Origin: Microbacterium caowuchunii
GTDB taxonomy: Bacteria; Actinomycetota; Actinomycetes; Actinomycetales; Microbacteriaceae
Length of the DNA stretch: 64,000 nt
Assembly (NCBI RefSeq): GCF_008727755.1
Contig: NZ_CP044231.1
Location: 2,790,001-2,854,000, forward strand
Direction: 5' to 3'
The notes under the pieces were generated by a model that did no database searches, was not told the origin of the DNA, and was given only the letters and a program-made list of their open reading frames with translations. Of the stretch, positions 42,236 to 50,045 are shown in pieces. Numbering within the stretch: position 1 is the stretch's first letter; each line of letters starts with the position of its first letter. The translations under genes were made by a program, and so were the position numbers.

Positions 42236-43690
42236 ATGACGCTCACCCCCACGTCCCCGACCCTCTCCCGCGACCGGATCTTCGCCGGCGGCGAGTGGCT
42301 CTCCCCCGCATCCTCCGCGGAGCTGGTGGTGGAGAGCCCGGTGGACCACAGCGAGGTCGGCCGGGCACCGGACGGCACCGCGGAGGACGTCGACATCGCC
42401 GTCCGCGCGGCGCGCGAGGCCTTCGACCACGGCCCCTGGCCCCGGATGACCGCCGCCGAACGCGCCGACTGGCTGGACCGGCTCGCGGACGAGATGGAGC
42501 GGCGCGGCGGGACCACGAGCGAGATCATCACGGCCGAGATCGGACAGCCCGTCCGGCTCTCCCGCCCGTGGGCGGGCGTGCGACCGATCACGCACCTGCG
42601 GTACTACGCGAACGTCGCCCGGCGCCCGGACTTCGACGAGGAGGAGCGTCCGAACGTCTACGGCACCGGGAACTCGATCATCCGCCACGAGCCCCTCGGG
42701 GTCGCCGCGCTGATCGTGCCGTGGAACCATCCGCAGGCCTCGCTGACGCTCAAGCTCGCCCCCGCGCTCGCCGCCGGGTGCACCGTCGTCATCAAGCCCG
42801 CGCCGGAATCCCCGCTGGATGTCTACCAGTTCGCCGAGGCGAGCCTCGCGATCGGGATGCCGCCCGGCGTCATCAACATCGTGCCCGGCGGGCGGGACAC
42901 CGGGCAGGCGCTGGTCGCGCACCCGGGCACGGACAAGATCGGGTTCACCGGGTCCTCCGAGGCCGGCCGGCACATCGCCTCCGTCGCGGGCGGTCGTCTG
43001 GTGCCGGTGACGTTGGAGCTCGGCGGGAAGTCCGCCGCGGTCATCCTGGAATCGGCGGATCTGGACGCCGCCTTCACGAGCCTGCGCACGGCCGCGTTCG
43101 ACAACACGGGGCAGACCTGCGCCCTCATGTCGCGGATCCTCGCGCCCCGCGCCCTGTACCCGGAGATCCACGAACGCCTGGTCGCGCTCGCCGGCGACCT
43201 CGTCGTCGGCGATCCCACCGATGAGGCCACCGAGCTGGGCCCGCTCGTCTCCCGGCGCATCCACGACCGCGTGTCGGGCATGGTCGAGCGCGCCCGCGCG
43301 GCGGGCGCCACCGTCGTGACCGGCGGGCAGGTGCTCCCGGTGGAGGGCTACTTCTACGCCCCGACGATCGTGACCGATGCCGCCGTGGACAGCGAGATCG
43401 CCCAGGACGAGGTGTTCGGGCCGGTCGTCACCCTGCTGCCGTACGACACGGTGGACGAGGCCGTGCGCATCGCGAACGACTCGCACTACGGACTCGCGGG
43501 AGCCGTCTACGGCGCACCCGGCGAGGTGCTCGGCGTCGCCCGCCGCATCCGGACGGGTTCCATCGGTCTCAACGGGTACCGCCCCGATCTGAACACCCCC
43601 TACGGCGGGTACAAGGACTCCGGGCTGGGTCGCGAGTTCGCCCCCGAGGCCGTCCGCAACTTCCAGGAGACCAAGTCCATCTGGCGCTGA
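42236..43690 (+). CDS. Aldehyde dehydrogenase
   Basis: This 484-residue NAD(P)-dependent enzyme has the general base Glu in VTLELGGKSA and the catalytic Cys in FDNTGQTCALMSRI. PWNHPQASLTLKLAPALAAGCTVVIKPAPE and IGFTGSSEAGRHI are the cofactor-binding motifs. It lies 28 bases after the alcohol dehydrogenase and presumably takes its aldehyde product to the acid, which the nearby acyl-CoA ligase type of chemistry could activate. Confidence 0.93.
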   Translation: MTLTPTSPTLSRDRIFAGGEWLSPASSAELVVESPVDHSEVGRAPDGTAEDVDIAVRAAREAFDHGPWPRMTAAERADWLDRLADEMERRGGTTSEIITAEIGQPVRLSRPWAGVRPITHLRYYANVARRPDFDEEERPNVYGTGNSIIRHEPLGVAALIVPWNHPQASLTLKLAPALAAGCTVVIKPAPESPLDVYQFAEASLAIGMPPGVINIVPGGRDTGQALVAHPGTDKIGFTGSSEAGRHIASVAGGRLVPVTLELGGKSAAVILESADLDAAFTSLRTAAFDNTGQTCALMSRILAPRALYPEIHERLVALAGDLVVGDPTDEATELGPLVSRRIHDRVSGMVERARAAGATVVTGGQVLPVEGYFYAPTIVTDAAVDSEIAQDEVFGPVVTLLPYDTVDEAVRIANDSHYGLAGAVYGAPGEVLGVARRIRTGSIGLNGYRPDLNTPYGGYKDSGLGREFAPEAVRNFQETKSIWR

Positions 43691-43753
43691 CGCCCATCCG
43701 TCACCCACGACCACCGCGCGCAGCCCCCGGCCGCGGCATGCCCAGGAGGGCCC

Positions 43754-44734
43754 ATGCAGTACACCCGCCTCGGTGCGTCCGGCCTGACCGTCTCGCGTCT
43801 CGTCCTCGGCTGCATGAGCTACGGCGCACCGGACCTCGGCGGCCACGGCTGGTCGCTGCCGCTGGACGAGGCCCGGCCGTTCTTCCGGCAGGCCGTCGAG
43901 TCCGGCATCACCACGTTCGACACCGCCAACGTCTACTCGCTCGGCTCGAGCGAGCGCATCACCGGCGAGCTGCTGGGCGAGTTCGCCCGGCGTGAGGACG
44001 TCGTGATCGCCACCAAGCTCGCCATGCCGATGGGCCAGGGGCCGAACGACCGAGGGCTCTCCCGTGGCGCGGTCATGACGCAGATCGACGCATCCCTGCG
44101 CCGGCTGGGAACCGACTACGTCGATCTCTACCAGATCCACCGCTTCGATCCGCAGACCCCGGTCGAGGAGACGATGGAGGCGCTGCACGATGTGGTGAAG
44201 TCGGGGAAGGCGCGCTACATCGGCGCCTCCTCGATGTGGGCATGGCAGTTCGCGTCCATGCAGCACACCGCCGCGCTCAACGGCTGGACGCGCTTCGTCT
44301 CGATGCAGGACCAGTACAACCTCTTCATGCGCGAGGAGGAGCGGGAGATGCATCCGTACTGCGCCGCCACCGGCGTGGGCGTGCTGACCTGGAGTCCGCT
44401 CGCCCGCGGGCGACTCGCCCGCGAGTACGGCGCCGACAGCTCACGCCTGCGACTGGACGAGACCGGCGCCCGCCTCTACCGCCAGAACGAGGGGTCGGAT
44501 CGTCGCATAGCGGAGGCGGTGGGCAGGATCGCGTCCGCGCGCGGGGTCAGCCGGACCACCGTGGCGCTGGCCTGGCACCTCGCGAAGCCGGCCGTGACCG
44601 CCCCGATCGTGGGGGCGACCAAACCCGGCCACCTCGACGACGCGCTCGCCGCGCTCGAACTCGACCTCGGGCCCGACGAGATCGAGCTGCTCGAATCTCC
44701 CTACGTGCCGCGGAGACCCGAGGGCTTCGCCTGA
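43754..44734 (+). CDS. Aldo/keto reductase (importer 3 region)
   Basis: This 326-residue (alpha/beta)8-barrel NADPH enzyme has the full tetrad: Asp56 and Tyr61 (TFDTANVY), Lys88 (ATKLA), His129 (YQIHRFD). It is the third gene of the alcohol-dehydrogenase operon. Its 3' end overlaps the convergent aconitase-X small subunit by 34 bases. The substrate is not evident. Confidence 0.9.
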   Translation: MQYTRLGASGLTVSRLVLGCMSYGAPDLGGHGWSLPLDEARPFFRQAVESGITTFDTANVYSLGSSERITGELLGEFARREDVVIATKLAMPMGQGPNDRGLSRGAVMTQIDASLRRLGTDYVDLYQIHRFDPQTPVEETMEALHDVVKSGKARYIGASSMWAWQFASMQHTAALNGWTRFVSMQDQYNLFMREEEREMHPYCAATGVGVLTWSPLARGRLAREYGADSSRLRLDETGARLYRQNEGSDRRIAEAVGRIASARGVSRTTVALAWHLAKPAVTAPIVGATKPGHLDDALAALELDLGPDEIELLESPYVPRRPEGFA

Positions 44735-45150
44735 GGGCCCGCGGCCCGCGCGAGGACGGTGACCGTGCCCTGATCCCCGTCCACGCGCACGAGGTCCCCG
44801 GTGCGGATGGTCTCCACCGGCTCGGGGAGCGCGCCGACGACCGTCGGCACACGCGTGACGATGGCGCCCAGCACGGCCTTCGTGGTCGGCACCGCGAACA
44901 CCATCGCGGCCGGCGCCGTACCCATCAGGCGCGTGCTCTGGAAGAACCCGGACCAGCCGCTGGACCCCTTCGCGCCAGGGAAGACGAGGACCTTGCCGGT
45001 GAAGCACACGCCGAACAGCTCGTGCCGCGGCTCGATGACCGTTCCGGTCGCCACATCGATGCCGCCGAACCCCGAGATCGTCTCGGTGGTCACCAGCGCC
45101 TCGGCCTCCACGACGCCGGGCACGATGCCCCGGCCGCGCATCTCGGTCAT
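44701..45150 (-). CDS. Aconitase X, small (swivel) subunit
   Basis: This 149-residue DUF126-type protein is the swivel domain of the aconitase-X family. It has GVVEAEALVTTETISGFGGIDVATG, LFGVCFTGKVLVFPGAKGSSGWSGFFQ and GDLVRVDGDQGTV. The separate small subunit identifies the two-protein form. The ATG is in an ATGA overlap with the large subunit. It overlaps the 3' end of the convergent aldo/keto reductase, so the two ends are mutually antisense. Confidence 0.88.
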   Translation of the reverse strand: MTEMRGRGIVPGVVEAEALVTTETISGFGGIDVATGTVIEPRHELFGVCFTGKVLVFPGAKGSSGWSGFFQSTRLMGTAPAAMVFAVPTTKAVLGAIVTRVPTVVGALPEPVETIRTGDLVRVDGDQGTVTVLARAAGPQAKPSGLRGT

Positions 45151-46430
45151 CGGCGGAGACCTCCCCGCCACCGTCCGGTGACCGCCGCATCGACGCATTC
45201 GGCCAGGGTGCCGAACCACGCCTCGATACCGAGGATCGCGGGGAGGTAGTGCGCCTGCTTCGCGGAGTCCGTGGCGAACACCCGCGTGCCTTCCGGTGCC
45301 GCCTTCGACATCGCCGGGCAGGAGTCGGTGAGCAGCCGTCCTCCCGCCCGACGGATGATCGCGGTGTAGCCGTTGCGGTCGGCCATCGTCCGGAGCGCTC
45401 GCGGTGTCATGATCCACAGCTCCGTGTCGGCGTGGAGGGTACGCCCCTCGAGGAGGAACGCGATCTCGGCGATCTGATCCAGTGACGCATGCGGGCAGCC
45501 CAGCAGCACGAAGTCGACGTCGGTGCTGGAGCCCTGGTCGTTCAGCGCCTCGTAGACGGCCCGGCGCTCCGGTTCGCCGTAGACGATCGGGGTCGGCACC
45601 GGGCCGCCGTCGAACGCCGCCTCCAGCGTCGGCGCCTCGGGGGTGATCCCGGGCATGTGGAAGATCTCCACACCCCCCGACGTCGCGGTCGCGGCACCGA
45701 AGTGCTTGAGGTCCGCCAGATCGGGGCGGACGAGGGCCCCGGAGACGGCCGGTCGCTCCTCGCCGACCTGCTCCCCCACGAAATAGCCGAACATGCCCCA
45801 CTCCTGGAACCCGTCGATCGGCACGTCCGCACGGACCGAGCGGGTCGCGAACCGGTTCTCGGTGAGGTGGTTGCCCCAGTAGGGGATGCGGCCGGTCAGG
45901 CTGGCCGCCCCGGTCGACGCGGTGCCCTCGCAGTTGGTGCGGGCGCCGAGGACCGAGTTGGCGTAGACGACGGCGGACGACTCCATCCAGGCGCAGTGCT
46001 CACCCCGCACGGGCAGGTTCCCGACCTGGTAGGGCGTGCAGGTCGCGAGGATGTTGACCCCGCGCTCGCTGACGAAGGACTCCGCATCCGCCTGCAGCTC
46101 GATGTTCCGGGTCGGGTACGGGGAGATCCCCACGGCATCCTCGCCGAACCCGTGCTGCAGCTGGCAGGTGGGAACCTTCATCCGGGGGATGTCCAGCGGG
46201 CGGTCGCAGTCGAGGTTCACGACCGCGAACACGCGCTCCCATCCCCCTTCCGCGAACAGCTGCGCCTTGGCGGGCGACGGCTGCGTCATCGTCCCGGCGA
46301 CGTTGCGGGTCTCACACAGCCGTTCCGCGTCGAGCGCCTCCCCGTAGCGGATGAGCAGATCCATGGCGGCCGCGACCGCGTCGCCCTCCGCACCGTCCCG
46401 CATGCGTCGTTCCTCGTCGGTGAGTTGCAC
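45147..46430 (-). CDS. Aconitase X, large (catalytic) subunit
   Basis: The protein has 427 residues. I chose the GTG at 46430 because it follows ggagggtgcc and gives VQLTDEERRMRDGAEGDAV, the usual start of the family (LTDEE.. motif). The cluster-binding cysteines cannot be assigned by eye; candidates include the Cys in VNILATCTPYQVG, RTNCEGTAS and LLTDSCPAMSKA. Known bacterial members dehydrate cis-3-hydroxy-L-proline; archaeal ones dehydrate phosphomevalonate. Nothing here fixes the substrate. The operon has the shared IclR-type palindrome. Confidence 0.88.
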   Translation of the reverse strand: MQLTDEERRMRDGAEGDAVAAAMDLLIRYGEALDAERLCETRNVAGTMTQPSPAKAQLFAEGGWERVFAVVNLDCDRPLDIPRMKVPTCQLQHGFGEDAVGISPYPTRNIELQADAESFVSERGVNILATCTPYQVGNLPVRGEHCAWMESSAVVYANSVLGARTNCEGTASTGAASLTGRIPYWGNHLTENRFATRSVRADVPIDGFQEWGMFGYFVGEQVGEERPAVSGALVRPDLADLKHFGAATATSGGVEIFHMPGITPEAPTLEAAFDGGPVPTPIVYGEPERRAVYEALNDQGSSTDVDFVLLGCPHASLDQIAEIAFLLEGRTLHADTELWIMTPRALRTMADRNGYTAIIRRAGGRLLTDSCPAMSKAAPEGTRVFATDSAKQAHYLPAILGIEAWFGTLAECVDAAVTGRWRGGLRR

Positions 46431-46451
46431 GGCACCCTCCGTTCCGCGAAC

Positions 46452-46504
46452 ACCCTCGCACGGGTCCGCGGCACCAAGAGGCGCACCTTCCACTTACCGG
46501 AAGA
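46452..46504 (-). promoter_or_regulatory. IclR-type palindrome (46486-46504) and -10-like box of the aconitase X operon
   Basis: TTCCACTTACCGGAA (46488-46502) is preceded on the minus strand by clean arms CTTCC/GGAAG. GAGGGT (46457-46452) is 40.5 bp from its centre. Confidence 0.65.
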
Positions 46505-46517
46505 GCCTGGCCGGGGG

Positions 46518-47738
46518 TCAGCCCTGGAGCACCAGCCGCAGCTGCTCGATCGCCCAGTCGAGCTCGGTCGCCCGGATGACGAGGGGCGGGGCGATCCGGA
46601 TCGTCTGACCGTGGGTGTCCTTGACCAGCACTCCACGCCGGAGCAGCTGCTCGGCGACCTCGCGACCGGTACCGACCGCGGGATCGATGTCGATACCCGC
46701 CCACAAGCCCGCCACGCGGACGGCCGTGACGCCGTGCCCGATCAGGCCGTCGAGCTTCGCCTCGAGGTGCTCGCCGAGGGCGAGGGCACGCCGCTGGAAC
46801 TCCCCGGTCGCGAGCATCTCCACGACCCGGTGCGCCACGGCTGCCGCAAGCGGGTTGCCCCCGAACGTCGACCCGTGCTCGCCCGGCCGGATGACGCCGA
46901 GGACGTCGCGGTCGGCGACGACGGCGGACACCGGCAGGATGCCGCCGCCGAGCGCCTTGCCGAGCAGGTACACGTCCGGGACGACCTCTTCGCGCTCGCA
47001 GGCGAACGTGTAGCCCACCCGGCCGAGCCCGGACTGGATCTCGTCGGCGATGAACAGGACCCGGTGGCGGGTGCAGATCTCCCGCACCGCGCGCAGGTAT
47101 CCCTCGGGCGGGACGATGATGCCGGCCTCGCCCTGGATCGGCTCGATGAGCACGGCCGCGGTGTTCTCGTCGATGGCCGCCTCGATGGCGGCCGCGTCGC
47201 CGAAGGGCACGCTGACGAACCCGGGCGCGTAGGGGCCGAAGTCGTCCCGCGCCGAGGGATCGTCACTGAACCCGACGATCGTCGTGGTGCGGCCGTGGAA
47301 GTTCCGGTCGGCCACGATGATCCCCGCCCGGCCGTCCGGGACCCCCTTCACCCGGTACGCCCAGGCCCGCGCCACCTTGATGCCCGTCTCGACGGCCTCG
47401 GCGCCGGTGTTCATCGGCAGGACCATGTCCTTGCCGCACAGGCGCGCGAGCGAGTCGGCGAACACCCCGAGCTGGTCGTTGTGGTACGCACGGCTGGTGA
47501 GGGTGAGCCGTCCGAGCTGCTCCTGGGCGACGGAGACGATCGCCGGATGCAGGTGCCCGAAGTTGAGCGCCGAGTACGCCGAGAGCAGGTCCAGGTAGCG
47601 CTTGCCCTCGACATCCGTCACCCAGGACCCCTCGCCGCGCGCGATGACCACGGGCAGCGGGTGGTAGTTGTGGGCGAGGTGGTCCTCCTCCGATGCGATG
47701 ATCGCGATCGTGGCGGTGTCCAGCGGTGTGGTCGTCAT
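46518..47738 (-). CDS. rocD: Ornithine aminotransferase
   Basis: This 406-residue PLP enzyme converts ornithine and 2-oxoglutarate to glutamate semialdehyde and glutamate. The Schiff-base lysine is Lys261 (LLGKALGGGILPVSAV) and Asp232 (FIADEIQSGLGRVG) pairs with PLP nitrogen. NEWHGRTTTIVGFSD-type segment is NFHGRTTTIVGFSDD. It lies 12 bases after the DDAH stop, so citrulline/ornithine from arginine-like substrates can enter the glutamate route, feeding PutA's second step in this window. Confidence 0.92.
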   Translation of the reverse strand: MTTTPLDTATIAIIASEEDHLAHNYHPLPVVIARGEGSWVTDVEGKRYLDLLSAYSALNFGHLHPAIVSVAQEQLGRLTLTSRAYHNDQLGVFADSLARLCGKDMVLPMNTGAEAVETGIKVARAWAYRVKGVPDGRAGIIVADRNFHGRTTTIVGFSDDPSARDDFGPYAPGFVSVPFGDAAAIEAAIDENTAAVLIEPIQGEAGIIVPPEGYLRAVREICTRHRVLFIADEIQSGLGRVGYTFACEREEVVPDVYLLGKALGGGILPVSAVVADRDVLGVIRPGEHGSTFGGNPLAAAVAHRVVEMLATGEFQRRALALGEHLEAKLDGLIGHGVTAVRVAGLWAGIDIDPAVGTGREVAEQLLRRGVLVKDTHGQTIRIAPPLVIRATELDWAIEQLRLVLQG

Positions 47739-47749
47739 GGTGTTGCCTT

Positions 47750-48622
47750 TCAGCGACGCAGTTCGAGCGTGCAGCACTTGATGCCGCCGCCCCCGAGCAG
47801 AAGCTCGGACAGATCGATGAGTACGGGGTTGTAGCCGCGCTCGCGCAGTTGCGCTTCGAAGCCCTTCGCCCGCGGGGAGATGAGGACGTTGTAGCCGTCG
47901 CTCGCCGAGTTCAGGCCGAACACGGCACCGTCGGCGTCGTCCACGCGGATCGCGTCGGGATAGCGCTCGGCCAGGATGGCCTGCCCGGCGGCGTCGAACG
48001 CACCGGGGAGATAGGCGATGTTGGCGCGCTCGACCCCACCGGGGCCCTCGACGGGATCCAGCACGGAGAGCGCCGTGTCGAGGTGGTAGAAGCGGGGGTC
48101 GACGAGCTTCAGGGACACGACGTCCTTGCCGAACACGTCACCGACTTCGCGATGGCTGTGATCCGTGGACCGGAAGCCGGAGCCCGCGAGGATGGTGTCG
48201 CCGACGAGCAGGAAGTCACCCTCGCCCTCGTTCACCTCGACCGGCTCGGCGACGTCGAAGCCGTTCTCGGCGAACCAGCGCATGAACGCCGGCCCCTCGG
48301 CCGCCCGCTCGGCGAAGCGGAACCGCGCACCGTACGCGACGTTGTCGATGACGAACCCGCCGTTGGCGGTGTAGACCATGTCCGGCAGGCCCTCGATCGG
48401 GTCGATCAGCTCGACCTCGTGTCCCAGGGAGAGATAGGTGTCGTACAGGGTCTGCCACTGCGCGACGGCGCGGGCGGTGTCGGTCGGGTTCGCCGGCTCC
48501 ATCCACGGGTTGATCGTGTAGCTGACGGTGAAGTGCTCGGGTCGGCACATCAGGTAGCGCCGGTGCTGGGCGATCCGGGTCTCGGTGGGCGCCTCGGCGG
48601 GGGCAGTGTTCTGCGTGGACAT
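47750..48622 (-). CDS. ddaH: Dimethylarginine dimethylaminohydrolase (arginine deiminase superfamily)
   Basis: This 290-residue amidinotransferase-fold enzyme would hydrolyse methylated arginine to citrulline and a methylamine. Landmarks are DMVYTANGGFVIDNVAYGARF, EGDFLLVGDTILAGSGFRSTDHSH, the catalytic His in RFYHLDTALSVLD and the C-terminal Cys in GGGGIKCCTLEL (Cys283 or Cys284). DDAH-ornithine aminotransferase pairing is common in actinobacteria, where the protein may also work on arginine. The ATG is preceded by aaggagcac. Confidence 0.88.
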   Translation of the reverse strand: MSTQNTAPAEAPTETRIAQHRRYLMCRPEHFTVSYTINPWMEPANPTDTARAVAQWQTLYDTYLSLGHEVELIDPIEGLPDMVYTANGGFVIDNVAYGARFRFAERAAEGPAFMRWFAENGFDVAEPVEVNEGEGDFLLVGDTILAGSGFRSTDHSHREVGDVFGKDVVSLKLVDPRFYHLDTALSVLDPVEGPGGVERANIAYLPGAFDAAGQAILAERYPDAIRVDDADGAVFGLNSASDGYNVLISPRAKGFEAQLRERGYNPVLIDLSELLLGGGGIKCCTLELRR

Positions 48623-48817
48623 TGTGCTCCTTCGGCAAGAGCGGCGGACGCTGTCCTCGGGCCCGACGGAGCTTGCGAAAGCCTGCGGCACGGGCACGCC
48701 GGCATCCATTGTCACACGCACGCCCGCGGATGCGCCGGAAACCCGCTGCGCGAGGGGTGCGAGCCCCACGCTCCGTGTCGAGCAGATGCCCTGTGGCGCA
48801 GAGCGGATGCTGCGCGA

Positions 48818-48893
48818 CGAGCGGAGGAGATATCCCGAGCGGAGGACGGGCCCGGCCGGCTGCATCCTCCGCCCACCGGATCTCCTCCGCTCG
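48818..48893. repeat. Inverted repeat in the 387-bp gap between ddaH and AKR2
   Basis: Cgagcggaggagat (48818-48831) and its complement (48880-48893) flank further copies of ctcctccgctcg/cctcctcgg-like units. The rest of 48623-49009 holds the two divergent promoters; no gene was seen. The repeat recurs near 49974-50023 and 52751-52815. Confidence 0.55.
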
Positions 48894-49009
48894 CCGAGCC
48901 TCCTCGGCCCACCGAGCCTCCTCCGCAGGCGGCACCTGCCGCGGCGACGTCGCCCCGCATCCGTCCGGACCGTGCCAGGCTGGACGGATCCCCTCGACGA
49001 AGGAGCCCC

Positions 49010-49900
49010 ATGGAGTACCGCACGCTCGGCCCGTTCACCGTGTCCGCCATCGGTCTGGGGGCCATGCCCCTGTCGATGAACAACGACAACGCCGTCCCCT
49101 CCCGCGCGGATGCGGTCGCCACCGTGCACGCCGCGCTCGACGCCGGGGTCACCCTCATCGACACCGCGGACATCTACGCTCCCGCGTGGGACGAGATGGG
49201 GCACAACGAGCTCATCGTCGCGGAGGCGCTCTCCTCGTGGGGCGGCGACCGCTCGGGGATCGTCGTCACCACGAAGGGCGGGATCACCCGCAGCGAGGGT
49301 GAGACATGGGGCCGCAACGGCTCGCTGGACTACCTGCGCGCGGCGGTGCACGCCTCGCTCCGGAACCTCGACGCCGACGTCATCGACCTCTACCAGTACC
49401 ACCGGCCCGATCGCTGGATGGTCTACGGCGAGGTGATGGAGAACCTGAAGACCCTCCAACAGGAGGGCCTCGTGCGCGCCGTCGGCATCTCCAACGCGAG
49501 CGTCGAGGAGATCGACATCGCCCTGCAGGTGCTCGGCCAGGGCAACCTCGCCAGCGTGCAGAACGAGTTCTCGCCGCGGCATCCCGGCAGCTTCGACGAG
49601 CTGCGGTACTGCGCGGAGCGCGGCATCGCGTTCCTCCCCTGGAGCCCGCTCGGCGGAACCGGCGGCGGCGCCCGGGCGGTCGGCGAGCGGTTCGGCGTCT
49701 TCGCCGAGATCGGCCGCGAGCACGGCGTGAGCCCGCAGCGCGTGGTCCTCGCCTGGGAGCTGTCGCTGAGCGACACGGTGATCCCGATCCCCGGCGCCCG
49801 TCGCGCCGCATCCATCACCGACTCCGCGCAGGCGCCCGGGCTGCGGCTCTCCGCCGAGGAGCTCGCCCGCTGCTCCGCCGCGGTCGGCCTGGAGCTCTGA
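49010..49900 (+). CDS. Aldo/keto reductase 2
   Basis: This 296-residue barrel reductase has Asp51 and Tyr56 (IDTADIY), Lys89 (VTTKGGI) and His131 (YQYHRPD). The start ATG follows aaggagcccc. It stands alone, divergent from ddaH, so its metabolic role is unknown. It is only a distant relative of the reductase at 43754. Confidence 0.9.
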   Translation: MEYRTLGPFTVSAIGLGAMPLSMNNDNAVPSRADAVATVHAALDAGVTLIDTADIYAPAWDEMGHNELIVAEALSSWGGDRSGIVVTTKGGITRSEGETWGRNGSLDYLRAAVHASLRNLDADVIDLYQYHRPDRWMVYGEVMENLKTLQQEGLVRAVGISNASVEEIDIALQVLGQGNLASVQNEFSPRHPGSFDELRYCAERGIAFLPWSPLGGTGGGARAVGERFGVFAEIGREHGVSPQRVVLAWELSLSDTVIPIPGARRAASITDSAQAPGLRLSAEELARCSAAVGLEL

Positions 49901-49973
49901 CAGCGCCGGCCAGGGCATCCGCCCGGGACGACACCTCTCCTCAGGCATCCCCGGATGAGGGCATCCGGCCGGC

Positions 49974-50023
49974 AGGAGGGCTCTCTCCGCAGATATCTCC
50001 TCGTCTCGACGGATAGCCCTCTT
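49974..50023. terminator. Bidirectional terminator-like hairpin with the ctcctcg-type repeat
   Basis: Aggagggct and agccctctt form the outer stem with an inner tccg/cgga pairing, between convergent AKR2 and arabinofuranosidase genes. It contains gatatctcctcgtctcg, shared with other intergenic repeats. Confidence 0.6.
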
Positions 50024-50045
50024 CCCGTCGACGCGACCGGGCGGG

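Noticed and set aside
44759..45249. Possible C-terminal extension of the aldo/keto reductase in another frame
   Set aside because: The reading frame there is antisense to the aconitase-X small subunit; no homology to reductases was seen.
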